A DNA stretch of 45,154 bases from Methanosarcina sp. KYL-1 (GCF_024372725.1 NZ_VOUA01000032.1:1-45154); one strand, 5' to 3'; shown: positions 34,729 to 42,719, counted from the stretch's first letter. Notes: generated from the sequence alone by a model not told the origin. Translations and numbers: made by a program.

Positions 34729-37332
34729 ATGCATATTAAATATGTTATTACTTTTTTCTTCGTAATTACCTTGATCAACACAACTTCTGCTCAACAATGG
34801 GAATTTAATGATCCCGGAAATACTGAAGGATGGCTGGCATACAATGGGGATGCATTGAATGAAAATATAAATGTTCAAAACGACGGACTTCTCATAATAG
34901 ACCCCATAGGGCCTGATCCATGGATACGGCATGATGGCCTTTCTGTGGATTCATCTTCTGTAGATATCATCAAAATCAGGATGTCAAGCAACTGCAATGA
35001 CAAAACAGGTGCAATTTATTTTACGACATCGGAATCAAAAGATTATGATGAGAACAAAAAATTTGATTTTACCGTATCTCAAGGTCTGGAGTGGAACGAA
35101 TATACAATTTTGGTATCCGATAATCCTTCTTGGAGTGGTTTCATCACGGGTTTGAGAATTGATCCTTCTGATTATGCAGATAATGACCCTGAAATACATG
35201 ATGATACTTTTGGATTTGATTATATACGACTTGAAAAATTTTCAGAATACGAAAATAATGACGCTATAACTGACAAACAAAAGCAACAAGAGATTTTTAA
35301 TTTAGTAAATATTCATAAAGGTGAACTGCCTGCAGAACTTGTGCTTGCTATCATTTGCCAGGAAGGCGGAAAAGGGTCTTTCTACACTGATGGTTCAAAA
35401 TACAATACCTTTTATGAGGAAAATCACGGTCCTTGGGCTCAACCAACTAATGGTGATGGAATAATGCAGGTTACGCCTGCAAGTGGTTATGATAAGAGTA
35501 AGCCATATACTGAAGATAATCTTGGTTATGATTATGCGATAAATGATGGCTGTGCCTATCTCAATGATCTGTATGAAAAATCCAATTCTCCTGTTTACGC
35601 TACGCTGCATTACAATTCAGGTCCCAATACTTTATATATATATTTGGGAAAACAACAAGGAGATCCAAACTATTTATCAAAAGTTGCAGATGATTTAGAT
35701 GGTTTTGTATCAAACACTTATTCAATTAAAAATCAGAATCTTGTTGATTCTTTGAACAAGGGACAGGCTATCCTGAATCTGTATCTTTATAATAAAGGAA
35801 TTGAAATGAATAGGGATGTTAATTATTATAGAGACTTTCAAAGTCAACTAGACGATGAAATAAATAATATTGAAATAATACAACTGAATTCAGACTCCAT
35901 AAATCCCATATCAATAGAAACTTTAGAATCCTCATCCTCTCCTATGACTGAAACTGCATTATCTCAAAACACTGGTTACTGGATTGAAGACCAAAGGATT
36001 GAAGAAGCCATAAAATGGGCTGAATCTGAAATCGAAGTCAAAACATACAATTATAATCTAGAGTGTTTAAAATTTGTTGAGGATGCTTTCAAAATGTCTG
36101 CAGGTTCACGCCTGTCATATGCTAAAAATGCTGCAAATAAATTAAATGCTGAAAGTAACAAAGGTCTACCTCCGAGAGGAGCGTTTGTTTTTTACGACTG
36201 GGATGGAAAAGTAGGAGGGGTCTATAAAAATTGGGGTCATGTAGGTCTGTCTCTAGGGAATGGAGAAATTATTCATAATTCTGGAACATCGATTCTAAAA
36301 CAAGACTACAGATCCCTGGATTCAAAAAAATTCCCCTATATTGGCTGGGCTTACCCTCCATTATCTCCACCAATAAATAGAAGATTTGTTCTTTCCGGAA
36401 AAATGGACGGGAATGACAGAGATATTACCGGAATCTTTGATTCCAGTACATCTGAATTCACTTTCAATTCCAAATCTGTCCAATTCGGTCTTCCTACGGA
36501 CATCCCTATCATTGGCAATTGGGATGGTAAAGGAGGAGATGAAATAGGAGTATTCAGACCTGTAGACGATGACGGAAAATCCCGATTTTACTTAGTCATG
36601 AAAGATTGGAATAGTCTTGGTTCCAAGGTGGAAGCTTCCGAAGATATCAGAAAGATAAACTTTGGGATATATCCAACTGATATTCCTGTAGTGGGAGACT
36701 GGGATAATAACGGCAGGGATGATGTTGGTGGTTTCAATCCTGAGAACAACGAATTTTACTTATACATACTTAACCTTGACTCATCAGTTTCAGAACCTTA
36801 TGGAGAAATACCTTCTGTTAAATTTGGAATTTCTGGCGATATTCCATTTGTGGGTGACTGGGACGGCAATGGAAAGGATGAAATTGGTGTGTTCAGGTAT
36901 CCTTCTCCAAAAAATCTGAACACAAACGCTTTTTATTTTGATTCTGATTTATCGGGAGGTCAGCATGAGATAGGTCCAGTGGGAACGGATGGAAAAATAT
37001 TGCCTTATGAATATGGAGACAGAGGAGATTATCCTGTAATTGGAGATTGGGATGGTGATGGTGATGATGACATTGGGGTTTACAGACCAGTAATACAGGA
37101 ATTCTATACTGATATCAATATTCCGAAAAATCCAGGCCAGATAGATGACATTAATGGAGATGGCAGAATTGATGTTGTAGACATCTCTACTTTTGTAAGC
37201 AAATATGGTGCAAAGGAAGGTGATAGTCAATACGACACTTTTACGGATATAAATGGTGACTCTGTCATTGACATCTCCGATGCTCTGGAAATCGCGAAGT
37301 ACAAGATTATGGAGTTGCTAGGAATGATGTAA
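34729..37332 (+). CDS. Secreted multidomain protein: lysozyme-like, NlpC/P60-CHAP-like, FG-GAP-like repeats, dockerin
   Basis: 867 residues. A signal peptide (residues 1-22, cleaved near TSA-QQ) is followed by a galactose-binding-like domain (~25-175); a lysozyme/transglycosylase-like domain (~180-330) with a probable catalytic Glu212 in CQEGG; an NlpC/P60 or CHAP-like domain (~430-545) with Cys446 and His504; four FG-GAP-like repeats of the I-P-x-x-G-x-W-D type (~570-795); and a dockerin-like pair of calcium loops (DINGDGRIDVVD, DINGDSVIDISD) at the end. ATG at 34729 is preferred because GGAGG lies 5 nt upstream; the open frame runs slightly further to a TTG. Such enzymes cleave peptidoglycan; Methanosarcina has no murein, so a role against bacteria or an extracellular matrix is possible. 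The AT-rich codon use differs from neighbours and suggests transfer. Confidence 0.82.
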   Translation: MHIKYVITFFFVITLINTTSAQQWEFNDPGNTEGWLAYNGDALNENINVQNDGLLIIDPIGPDPWIRHDGLSVDSSSVDIIKIRMSSNCNDKTGAIYFTTSESKDYDENKKFDFTVSQGLEWNEYTILVSDNPSWSGFITGLRIDPSDYADNDPEIHDDTFGFDYIRLEKFSEYENNDAITDKQKQQEIFNLVNIHKGELPAELVLAIICQEGGKGSFYTDGSKYNTFYEENHGPWAQPTNGDGIMQVTPASGYDKSKPYTEDNLGYDYAINDGCAYLNDLYEKSNSPVYATLHYNSGPNTLYIYLGKQQGDPNYLSKVADDLDGFVSNTYSIKNQNLVDSLNKGQAILNLYLYNKGIEMNRDVNYYRDFQSQLDDEINNIEIIQLNSDSINPISIETLESSSSPMTETALSQNTGYWIEDQRIEEAIKWAESEIEVKTYNYNLECLKFVEDAFKMSAGSRLSYAKNAANKLNAESNKGLPPRGAFVFYDWDGKVGGVYKNWGHVGLSLGNGEIIHNSGTSILKQDYRSLDSKKFPYIGWAYPPLSPPINRRFVLSGKMDGNDRDITGIFDSSTSEFTFNSKSVQFGLPTDIPIIGNWDGKGGDEIGVFRPVDDDGKSRFYLVMKDWNSLGSKVEASEDIRKINFGIYPTDIPVVGDWDNNGRDDVGGFNPENNEFYLYILNLDSSVSEPYGEIPSVKFGISGDIPFVGDWDGNGKDEIGVFRYPSPKNLNTNAFYFDSDLSGGQHEIGPVGTDGKILPYEYGDRGDYPVIGDWDGDGDDDIGVYRPVIQEFYTDINIPKNPGQIDDINGDGRIDVVDISTFVSKYGAKEGDSQYDTFTDINGDSVIDISDALEIAKYKIMELLGMM

Positions 37333-37354
37333 GGAGCCTTTAAAGCTCCTTTTT
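37331..37354 (+). terminator. Intrinsic-type terminator of the secreted protein gene
   Basis: AAGGAGC/GCTCCTT stem, 7-nt loop, then a run of T. It begins at the stop codon. Confidence 0.75.
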
Positions 37355-37558
37355 CATTACATCGGGAGTTTGAAGGGTCACGAATACCCTACCTTTATAG
37401 GCTGTCTAGGTGGGTGATCGCACACAATTTTGTTTCAGCCGAATACCCCGCAGATTGTTACGGGGGTTCGCCAGCACGACTTTAGCTGTGTAGTTTACTC
37501 AGATTTTCTATGGATTCAGAATATTGAGCGAACTCCCTATATTCTGTTATTATTTTAT

Positions 37559-37650
37559 GGCTCTTCGTTGTTTTGTGTGGTAAGCCATCACAAAAACCAA
37601 TGCGGGCTTGAAGTGAAAATCACCTAATCCATAGAGAATGACGAAGAGCC
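37559..37650. repeat. 92-bp element with 10-bp terminal inverted repeats
   Basis: Ends are perfect inverted repeats (GGCTCTTCGT / ACGAAGAGCC). An inner hairpin (37571-37595, stem TTTTGTG-TGG/CCA-CACAAAA with a bulged T) and a small stem (GTGA/TCAC near 37612) lie inside. The 8 bases outside each end agree at 6 of 8 positions (TATTTTAT, TTCTTTAT), as expected for a decayed target duplication. It may be a miniature transposable element with ISL3-like ends or a three-way-junction RNA. A second repeat pair (TCTATGGATT at 37507, its complement at 37626) crosses it. Confidence 0.6.
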
Positions 37651-37665
37651 TTCTTTATTGTCCGA

Positions 37666-37738
37666 TAGTCCTGAGCGGATTCGAACCGCTGTCCCGGGCT
37701 CCAAAGGCCCGAAGGATTGACCACTACCCTACAGGACT
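37666..37738 (-). tRNA. tRNA-Gln, anticodon UUG
   Basis: The reverse strand folds as a 73-nt cloverleaf: acceptor stem AGTCCTG/CAGGACT, D arm with GG at 18-19, anticodon stem CGGGC/GCCCG around loop CTTTGGA (anticodon TTG at 34-36), 4-nt variable loop, T arm AGCGG-TTCGAAT-CCGCT, discriminator A. The A1-U72 pair fits archaeal tRNA-Gln, which is charged through the Glu-tRNA/GatDE route. CCA is not encoded and there is no intron. Confidence 0.95.
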
Positions 37739-37920
37739 GCGCGTGCAAGCTTTTACCTATAGATTGATTCATGTACTTAATTTTTGTGCCACTAATTTGC
37801 AGTTTTTCTCTTCAGGGGGGGTTCTGATTAAAAGTAAGTGGCACATTCTTTTTTATTCAGGGATTGAAACTTTCAAAGCAAGGTTAATTTTTCTCGCTAA
37901 TTTTTTTTTTGAAGAATTAA

Positions 37921-37932
37921 TTTGATATAAGT
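37921..37932 (+). promoter_or_regulatory. Promoter of RNA repeat copy 1
   Basis: AATTAATTTGATATAAG is a TATA-like element; the sequence from here to about 37960 (TTTTGGTAC, CTTGTAAC) matches that before copies 2 and 3. A start near 37955 is inferred. Confidence 0.5.
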
Positions 37933-37985
37933 TTTGGTACAATTACTATCTTGTAACAAGGGATGATTGGGTCAGAATGATGTGA

Positions 37986-38093
37986 AAGAAGTTCCTGGGA
38001 GCCACCTGTCCCGCTTTGGATTTATGCTGGGGGAGTATATCTTCGGGGCACTGTTTGAGGGTCAGTAAAGGGATCGGTGTCCCCGGGCTTCTT
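37986..38093 (+). ncRNA. Structured RNA repeat, copy 1
   Basis: Closing stem AAGAAG/CTTCTT then CCTGGG/CCCGGG; hairpin TATGCT/AGTATA with a G5 loop; a shorter hairpin ACTG/CAGT; the constant linkers TTCGGGG and AAGGGAT; and a pyrimidine-rich tail. This is the most divergent of four copies. It contains no plausible ORF. No known RNA family is recognised. Confidence 0.65.
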
Positions 38094-38449
38094 CTTAATA
38101 TTCCTTTTTCTTAAGATGGTTTTTTGCTAAGTTTCTTTTGAAAAATTAGTGTGTTCTTCCGGCTGGGGAGGGCTTCATCAGTTTCCTGGACTCTTATGCA
38201 CCGGGGCTGACTTTCTTTTTCAATCTTTTGTTTTTTCCATCTTCTGTTTCTGATCTTTTCGGAGTTTTCCAAATTCATTTTGTCTTTCTTTGATTTATTT
38301 TTCCCGTCTTTCCCTGTCTTTTCCCATCCTTTTTCCCGTATCTTCCCAATTTTTCCGGTTGAAAATCTGTTTCATGTCCAATTCTATGTAGAGTTTGAAT
38401 CTTTTGAAGTAAAGTTATTTTTCACGGCGGGAAAATTTTTCTATGAATT

Positions 38450-38461
38450 AATTTAAAATAA
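38450..38461 (+). promoter_or_regulatory. Promoter of RNA repeat copy 2
   Basis: AATTAATTTAAAATAAG followed by TTTTGATACTATTCTATAT matches the site before copies 1 and 3. Confidence 0.55.
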
Positions 38462-38522
38462 GTTTTGATACTATTCTATATTGTAACATGGGAAGTGAAC
38501 CGGGTATGATTGAGTGATGTGA

Positions 38523-38639
38523 AAGAAGTTCCAGGGGGACGCTGGTCCTTTCCCGTTCCAATATGCTTGGGGGAGCATATTTTCGGGGTTGCTGTGTTGG
38601 GGAACGCAGTAAAAGGGATTCAGTGTCCCTGGGCTTCTT
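38523..38639 (+). ncRNA. Structured RNA repeat, copy 2
   Basis: The closing stem is the longest: AAGAAG/CTTCTT, CCAGGG/CCCTGG and ACGCTG/CAGTGT. Hairpin 1 is AATATGCTT-GGGG-GAGCATATT and hairpin 2 is TGCTGTGTT/AACGCAGTA with a G4 loop. Relative to copies 3 and 4, several base pairs differ on both sides (for example A-T for G-C at the base of hairpin 1), so pairing is kept. Linkers TTCGGGG and AAGGGAT are unchanged. A T-rich tail follows. 38641-39020 holds no gene. Confidence 0.7.
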
Positions 38640-39020
38640 CTTAAATCTCTTTTCTTCTTGATCTGTTTCTCTTCTTCAATCCTTTTTTCTTTTAATCTGC
38701 TTCTCTTCTTCAATCCTTTTTTTAATCTGCTTCTTTTGTTTGTTTCTTGTATTGTTTTTTAGTTGTTTTTTGAAATAAAGGTTGTTTCAAAATCTATTTT
38801 GCTGTTAGCCGTTTTTTGGTTGACCGTTTTGCTTTATGCCTTATATGAAAGTGGAGTCGGCAGGTCCTGTTTTCATGGGCTGAGAATAGTCAAAGTTTTT
38901 GAGCCGTTTTTTGTTGCGTTGTATTCCCATTAAAAAAACATTTCATATGCAATTCTATGCTGGCTTTGAAATCTTTTACGGGAAAATATTTTTTGTCATA
39001 ATACGAATTTTTGAATAATT

Positions 39021-39032
39021 AATTTAAAATAA
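39021..39032 (+). promoter_or_regulatory. Promoter of RNA repeat copies 3 and 4
   Basis: AATTAATTTAAAATAAT followed by TTATGATATTATTCTATGTTG is homologous to the other two promoters. Copy 4 has no separate promoter, so copies 3 and 4 are probably one transcript of about 330 nt. Confidence 0.5.
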
Positions 39033-39103
39033 TTTATGATATTATTCTATGTTGGGAGTTGTGAAGTGGAAGGGTATAAGGGAATAGGTAAATGAATCAG
39101 TGA

Positions 39104-39219
39104 AAGAATCGCCTGGGGGGAGCTGTTCCTGCTCTGGACCGATATGCTTGGGGGAGTATATCTTCGGGGCAACCGTGTTGGGGGATACGGTGAAGGGATG
39201 CAGCACTCCTGGCTTCTTC
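39104..39219 (+). ncRNA. Structured RNA repeat, copy 3
   Basis: Hairpin 1 GATATGCTT-GGGG-GAGTATATC (9 bp), hairpin 2 ACCGTGT/ATACGGT, and the outer stem built from GCC/GGC and GCTG/CAGC. Linkers TTCGGGG and AAGGGAT are as in the other copies. It is nearly identical to copy 4 from 39111 on. Confidence 0.7.
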
Positions 39220-39220
39220 C

Positions 39221-39256
39221 TTTGGTAAATAAGTCAGCTTTGGTAAATAAATCAGC
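39221..39256 (+). repeat. 18-bp tandem repeat between RNA copies 3 and 4
   Basis: TTTGGTAAATAARTCAGC occurs twice in a row, and a related AGGTAAATGAATCAG stands before copy 3. This marks a recent 155-bp tandem duplication that made copy 4. Confidence 0.9.
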
Positions 39257-39375
39257 GAATGAATAGCCTGGGGGGGAGCTGTTCCTGCTCTGGACCGATA
39301 TGCTTGGGGGAGTATATCTTCGGGGCAACCGTATTGGGGGATACGGTTAAGGGATACAGCACTCCTGGCTTCTTC
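39257..39375 (+). ncRNA. Structured RNA repeat, copy 4
   Basis: Hairpin 2 is a perfect AACCGTAT/ATACGGTT with the UUGGGGG-type loop; where copy 3 has a G-U pair this copy has A-U. Hairpin 1 and both linkers are unchanged. It ends in a long T-rich tail (39376-39420), which would terminate the transcript. The 66-codon ORF overlapping it is not supported as protein. Confidence 0.7.
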
Positions 39376-39494
39376 CTTTTCTTCTTTTTTACTGACCTTT
39401 TTCTTTTTTGCTGGTTTTTCTCTGTCTTTCTCTTTTTTGGTATCGTTTTTCTTAAATAATTCTGTTTTTCCGCTTGTGGCTGCTGGCTTTCCGC

Positions 39495-39734
39495 TTAATT
39501 CTCTTCCTCGGGAATGTTGGTTTCGCGGGACACTTCGAATGTGGTCTTGAAAGGGTGTTTGAGGGGGAGGCTTATGGCTTTCTCATCGAGGTGGCGCTCA
39601 ACGGCTTCTTTCAGGTTTGAAACTGCTTCTTCGATTGTTTTTCCCTGGCTTACAACATACAGCTCCGGACAAAGGGAAACATACTGCTCTCCTTCCCGGC
39701 GCACGATCGCGGTAAATGTGTACGTTTCTTTCAT
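39495..39734 (-). CDS. HicB-like protein (orphan), 79 aa
   Basis: The HicB/UPF0150 partial RNase-H-like fold is plain: FTAIVRREGEQYVSLCPELYVVSQGKTIEEAVSNLKEAV (quoted in part), then a short C-terminal extension instead of a DNA-binding domain. HicB proteins normally neutralise HicA; no HicA-like gene (about 60 residues, with a His) is seen on either side. It may be a solitary regulator. Confidence 0.8.
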   Translation of the reverse strand: MKETYTFTAIVRREGEQYVSLCPELYVVSQGKTIEEAVSNLKEAVERHLDEKAISLPLKHPFKTTFEVSRETNIPEEEN

Positions 39735-39894
39735 GGTTCAACATAATGAGGGGATTGTCTTGAATATTTCGCAGCTAACCCGTTTCTGCAAAGCCATACC
39801 TCAGGGCCCGGGACCTCCGGGGCTGGTATTTATAAAAGTAATTTTATAGTCCTATCTGCAGGAAGTCATCTAAGGAAGCGGAGAAGATTATTTT

Positions 39895-41007
39895 ATGACA
39901 GCGGAAATGACCTCACGGGAGCGTTTTATCAACGCGCTTGAGCAAAAGGATGTTGACCGGATCCCCTACGGCTACCTCTGGTTCGGGGCCGGGCATGCAG
40001 TGCTGGAGCGGATGGGCGCAAGCCTCAAAGACGTCTATTATTCTGCAGAAGGGATTGCAAAGGCGCAGGTCCTTGCCCGGGAGATGTACCACCACGACAA
40101 CGTGATGTCTCCCTGGGGCTGCCTCCTTGTGGAAGCGGAGGCGCTCGGAACAAAAGTGAACGTCATGGATAACAGGTACCCCACGGTTGCGAAGTATGCC
40201 CTGAAGTCTGCGGGCGAGCATGAGCAGATCAATCCCCGGGATCTCGAGAGGTCGGAGCGGGTAAAGGCCGTTTCAGGGTCAGTTGAAATCCTCAAGAAAG
40301 AGCTCGGGGATGAGGCCTTCATTCTCGGGGCTACCATGTCTCCCCTTATGCTTGCTTCCCAGGTCATGGGCGGGAGCAGGCTCTGCATCGATATGCTAAA
40401 AGACAGGGACGGCTTTCATGCGCTGCTTGAGAATCTTACGGAAAGCTGCATCCTCTTTTCCGAAGCCCTGCTCGAAGCCGGAGCTGACGGCATCTTCGTC
40501 GAAAATGGGGAAAACACGGGCGACCTCTTCAGTCCGCAGATGGCCGAGGAGTTCATGCTGCCGTATACGAAGGAGCTTTACGACCGCATAAAGGCCGAAG
40601 GCGGGTACGTAATCTCCCACAACTGCGCAGCCCATGCCTTCTACGACCTTGAGCTGAAACTTGAGCCCCATGCCCTGAATTTTGCCTTCGGGGACGTCAG
40701 GGAACTCGGGAAAAAGTACGGGGTCGAATGCGAGAAACTGCATAACCATAAAAATATAGGGTGCGGGCCGCGGTACTGCGTCAGGGAGTTCAAGGCCTTT
40801 TCTGATGCCGGCATCTGCCTCATGGGCAACATAATCCCGAACGCGCCTCTCACCGGCGGCAGGGCCGAAATCGAGCATGAGGTTAAAAGCTGCCTCAATG
40901 CGGCTCCTGAAAAAGGTTTCATTCTTGCCACAGGATGCGAAATCCCACTGAACTCTCCCCTCGAAAATATGGAAGCAATGTGGGAAGCGATAAAAGCAAG
41001 GTTTTGA
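39895..41007 (+). CDS. MtaA/CmuA-family (uroporphyrinogen decarboxylase-like) methyltransferase
   Basis: 370 residues. Begins with the usual TSRERFINALEQKDVDRIPYG, keeps the zinc ligands His242, Cys244 (SHNC) and Cys348 (ATGCE), and the GADGIFVENGENTGDLFSP barrel segment. Unlike MtbA it has extra Cys and an inserted LHNHKNIGCGPRYC region (~282-295) that may bind metal or substrate. No corrinoid protein gene lies next to it, so methyl donor and acceptor are unknown. An ATG at 39907 is a possible alternative start. Confidence 0.82.
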   Translation: MTAEMTSRERFINALEQKDVDRIPYGYLWFGAGHAVLERMGASLKDVYYSAEGIAKAQVLAREMYHHDNVMSPWGCLLVEAEALGTKVNVMDNRYPTVAKYALKSAGEHEQINPRDLERSERVKAVSGSVEILKKELGDEAFILGATMSPLMLASQVMGGSRLCIDMLKDRDGFHALLENLTESCILFSEALLEAGADGIFVENGENTGDLFSPQMAEEFMLPYTKELYDRIKAEGGYVISHNCAAHAFYDLELKLEPHALNFAFGDVRELGKKYGVECEKLHNHKNIGCGPRYCVREFKAFSDAGICLMGNIIPNAPLTGGRAEIEHEVKSCLNAAPEKGFILATGCEIPLNSPLENMEAMWEAIKARF

Positions 41008-41020
41008 AGAAATCAGCAAA

Positions 41021-41130
41021 ATCTCAGTAAAATCTCAGTAAAATCTCAGTAAAATCTCAGTAAAATCTCAGTAAAATCTCAGTAAAATCTCAGTAAAATC
41101 TCAGTAAAATCTCAGTAAAATCTCAGTAAA
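41021..41130. repeat. 11-bp tandem repeat, ten copies
   Basis: ATCTCAGTAAA is repeated ten times exactly, with a degenerate unit before. The last unit contains the stop codon and final codons of the reverse-strand HicB-like gene; the first lies 13 bp past the forward methyltransferase stop. Confidence 0.97.
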
Positions 41131-41314
41131 ATACGATTTTCGAAAACCCCTGGGGCAGTTCTTCCCCCAGGAATTTTTCAACCTCTTTTTTCAGGTTTGC
41201 AACGGCTTCTTCGGCGGTCTCTCCCCTGCAGGTTATGTCGGCTTCGGGACAGATTGAGATGCAGGAATCCCCTTCCTGGACGATTGTTGCGGAGAATGGG
41301 AACCATATTGCCAT
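41123..41314 (-). CDS. HicB-like protein (orphan), 63 aa
   Basis: Short form of the HicB fold: FSATIVQEGDSCISICPEADITCRGETAEEAVANLKKEV (quoted in part). It resembles the HicB-like protein at 39495 and again has no HicA neighbour. The two stand on either side of the methyltransferase gene. Its stop codon lies in the tandem repeat. Confidence 0.75.
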   Translation of the reverse strand: MAIWFPFSATIVQEGDSCISICPEADITCRGETAEEAVANLKKEVEKFLGEELPQGFSKIVFY

Positions 41315-41456
41315 GCTCTGAAATACTGCAAATCAGCTTTTAAATATTTCGTATTTTTATCCATTTTTTTGAAGGTAAAAACGCCCTCAAGCGCAGGGAT
41401 TTTATACCCGGCCACACATCACATGCGAAGTTTATGTTAACAGGCTCGCGGAATCT

Positions 41457-42719
41457 ATGGCAACAGGGTCGTTGATGTCCTCTCTTGCTCCTTCATTTGA
41501 TCTTTCAATCCTGGTCCTGCTGGGCGTCTTCTTGCTGACGGCCCTCAGGCAGGTGGGGTCTGTCAGGCTGCAGATCTGGCAGGTCATGACCCTGGGGGCT
41601 CTATCTGTCCTGCTGCTCGGGGAAATCTCGCCTGCTGAAGCCCTGGCTGCGGTTAACCTTGACGTGCTTCTCTTCCTTTTCGGGGCTTTTTGTATAGGGG
41701 AAGCCCTGAACAGGAGCGGGTACCTGGCCTGGCTCGGGAGCAGGGCTGTATCCGGGGCAAGGAACACCGACCAGCTGGTTTTGCTCGTGCTCTTTTCTAC
41801 AGGGCTCCTCTCCGCCCTCCTGATGAACGACACCCTTGCGATCATGGGAACCCCGCTTGTGCTGCGCTTTTCCCGGAAATACGGGGTTTCGGCAAAGCTT
41901 ATGCTCTTTGCCCTGGCTTTCGGAATTACCACGGGAAGCGTCATGAGCCCCATAGGAAACCCCCAGAACCTCCTGATCGCGGTTGAGGGTGATCTGGATT
42001 CTCCTTTTGTGGTTTTCCTGCGCACCCTCGCCCTGCCTACACTCATAAACCTGGGGCTCGCCTATGCCGTCCTGAGGCTTTTCTTCTGGCGGGAGTTCGG
42101 AAAAGGAGCTCTTGTGCACTTCGAAGAGCAGGTAACGGACCCAGAGCTTGCCCGGGTTTCAAAATGGGCCCTTTGCCTCATGCTCTTCCTTATAGGGTGT
42201 AAGGTCCTCATGGTAGAGTTTTTCCCTGCCCTGGACTTCAGGCTCAGTTACCTTGCGCTTCTTTCCGCCCTGCCCGTGCTGCTCAGCCGGAGGCGGGTTG
42301 AAGTCCTAAAAAATATTGACTGGTCAACCCTTGTCTTTTTCGTTTCCATGTTCGTGCTTATGGAAAGTGTCTGGGCTTCCGGGGCCTGTCAGGGCATCCT
42401 GGACAGCCTGGGCCCGCAGCTAGGCTCGGTGCTCGTGGTCCTGGCCCTCAGTATTGGGCTCAGCCAGCTGATTTCAAACGTGCCTTTTGTCGCCCTCTAC
42501 CTGCCCGCAATGGGCCCGGCAGTTTCTGAAGGGCAGCTGATGGCGCTTGCTGCGGGAAGCACAATTGCAGGAAACCTCCTGATCCTGGGGGCTGCAAGCA
42601 ACGTTATAATTATCCAGAATGCAGAAAAAGAAGGTGAAACTCTTTCATTTGTTGAATTCGCCAGAATTGGAGCTTTAATTACATTTTTAGACGTTATTAT
42701 TTACTTTATCTTCCTTTAA
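41457..42719 (+). CDS. ArsB/NhaD/CitT-superfamily membrane transporter
   Basis: 420 residues, about 11 or 12 helices. The motif NDTLAIMGTPLVL (residues ~122-134) and SPIGNPQNLLIA (~165-176) mark the ion transporter superfamily with two inverted halves; the second half has SNVPFVALYLPA and GSTIAGNLLILGAASNVIII. Possible substrates are arsenite, Na+/H+ or dicarboxylates; none can be chosen. There is no clear ribosome-binding site at the ATG, and ATG 41475 could be the start. Confidence 0.82.
   Translation: MATGSLMSSLAPSFDLSILVLLGVFLLTALRQVGSVRLQIWQVMTLGALSVLLLGEISPAEALAAVNLDVLLFLFGAFCIGEALNRSGYLAWLGSRAVSGARNTDQLVLLVLFSTGLLSALLMNDTLAIMGTPLVLRFSRKYGVSAKLMLFALAFGITTGSVMSPIGNPQNLLIAVEGDLDSPFVVFLRTLALPTLINLGLAYAVLRLFFWREFGKGALVHFEEQVTDPELARVSKWALCLMLFLIGCKVLMVEFFPALDFRLSYLALLSALPVLLSRRRVEVLKNIDWSTLVFFVSMFVLMESVWASGACQGILDSLGPQLGSVLVVLALSIGLSQLISNVPFVALYLPAMGPAVSEGQLMALAAGSTIAGNLLILGAASNVIIIQNAEKEGETLSFVEFARIGALITFLDVIIYFIFL

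Noticed and set aside
37355-37738. Integration site at tRNA-Gln with a direct repeat of the tRNA end
   Set aside because: I could not find a second copy of the tRNA 3' end in the AT-rich segment, and no integrase gene is present.
39047-39328. 93-codon reverse ORF with repeated PRRYTPPSISVQSR
   Set aside because: Antisense to RNA repeats 3 and 4; its repetition only reflects the RNA duplication.
39259-39459. 66-codon forward ORF
   Set aside because: Overlaps RNA repeat copy 4 and its T-rich tail; Phe-rich translation with no homologous frame in the other copies.
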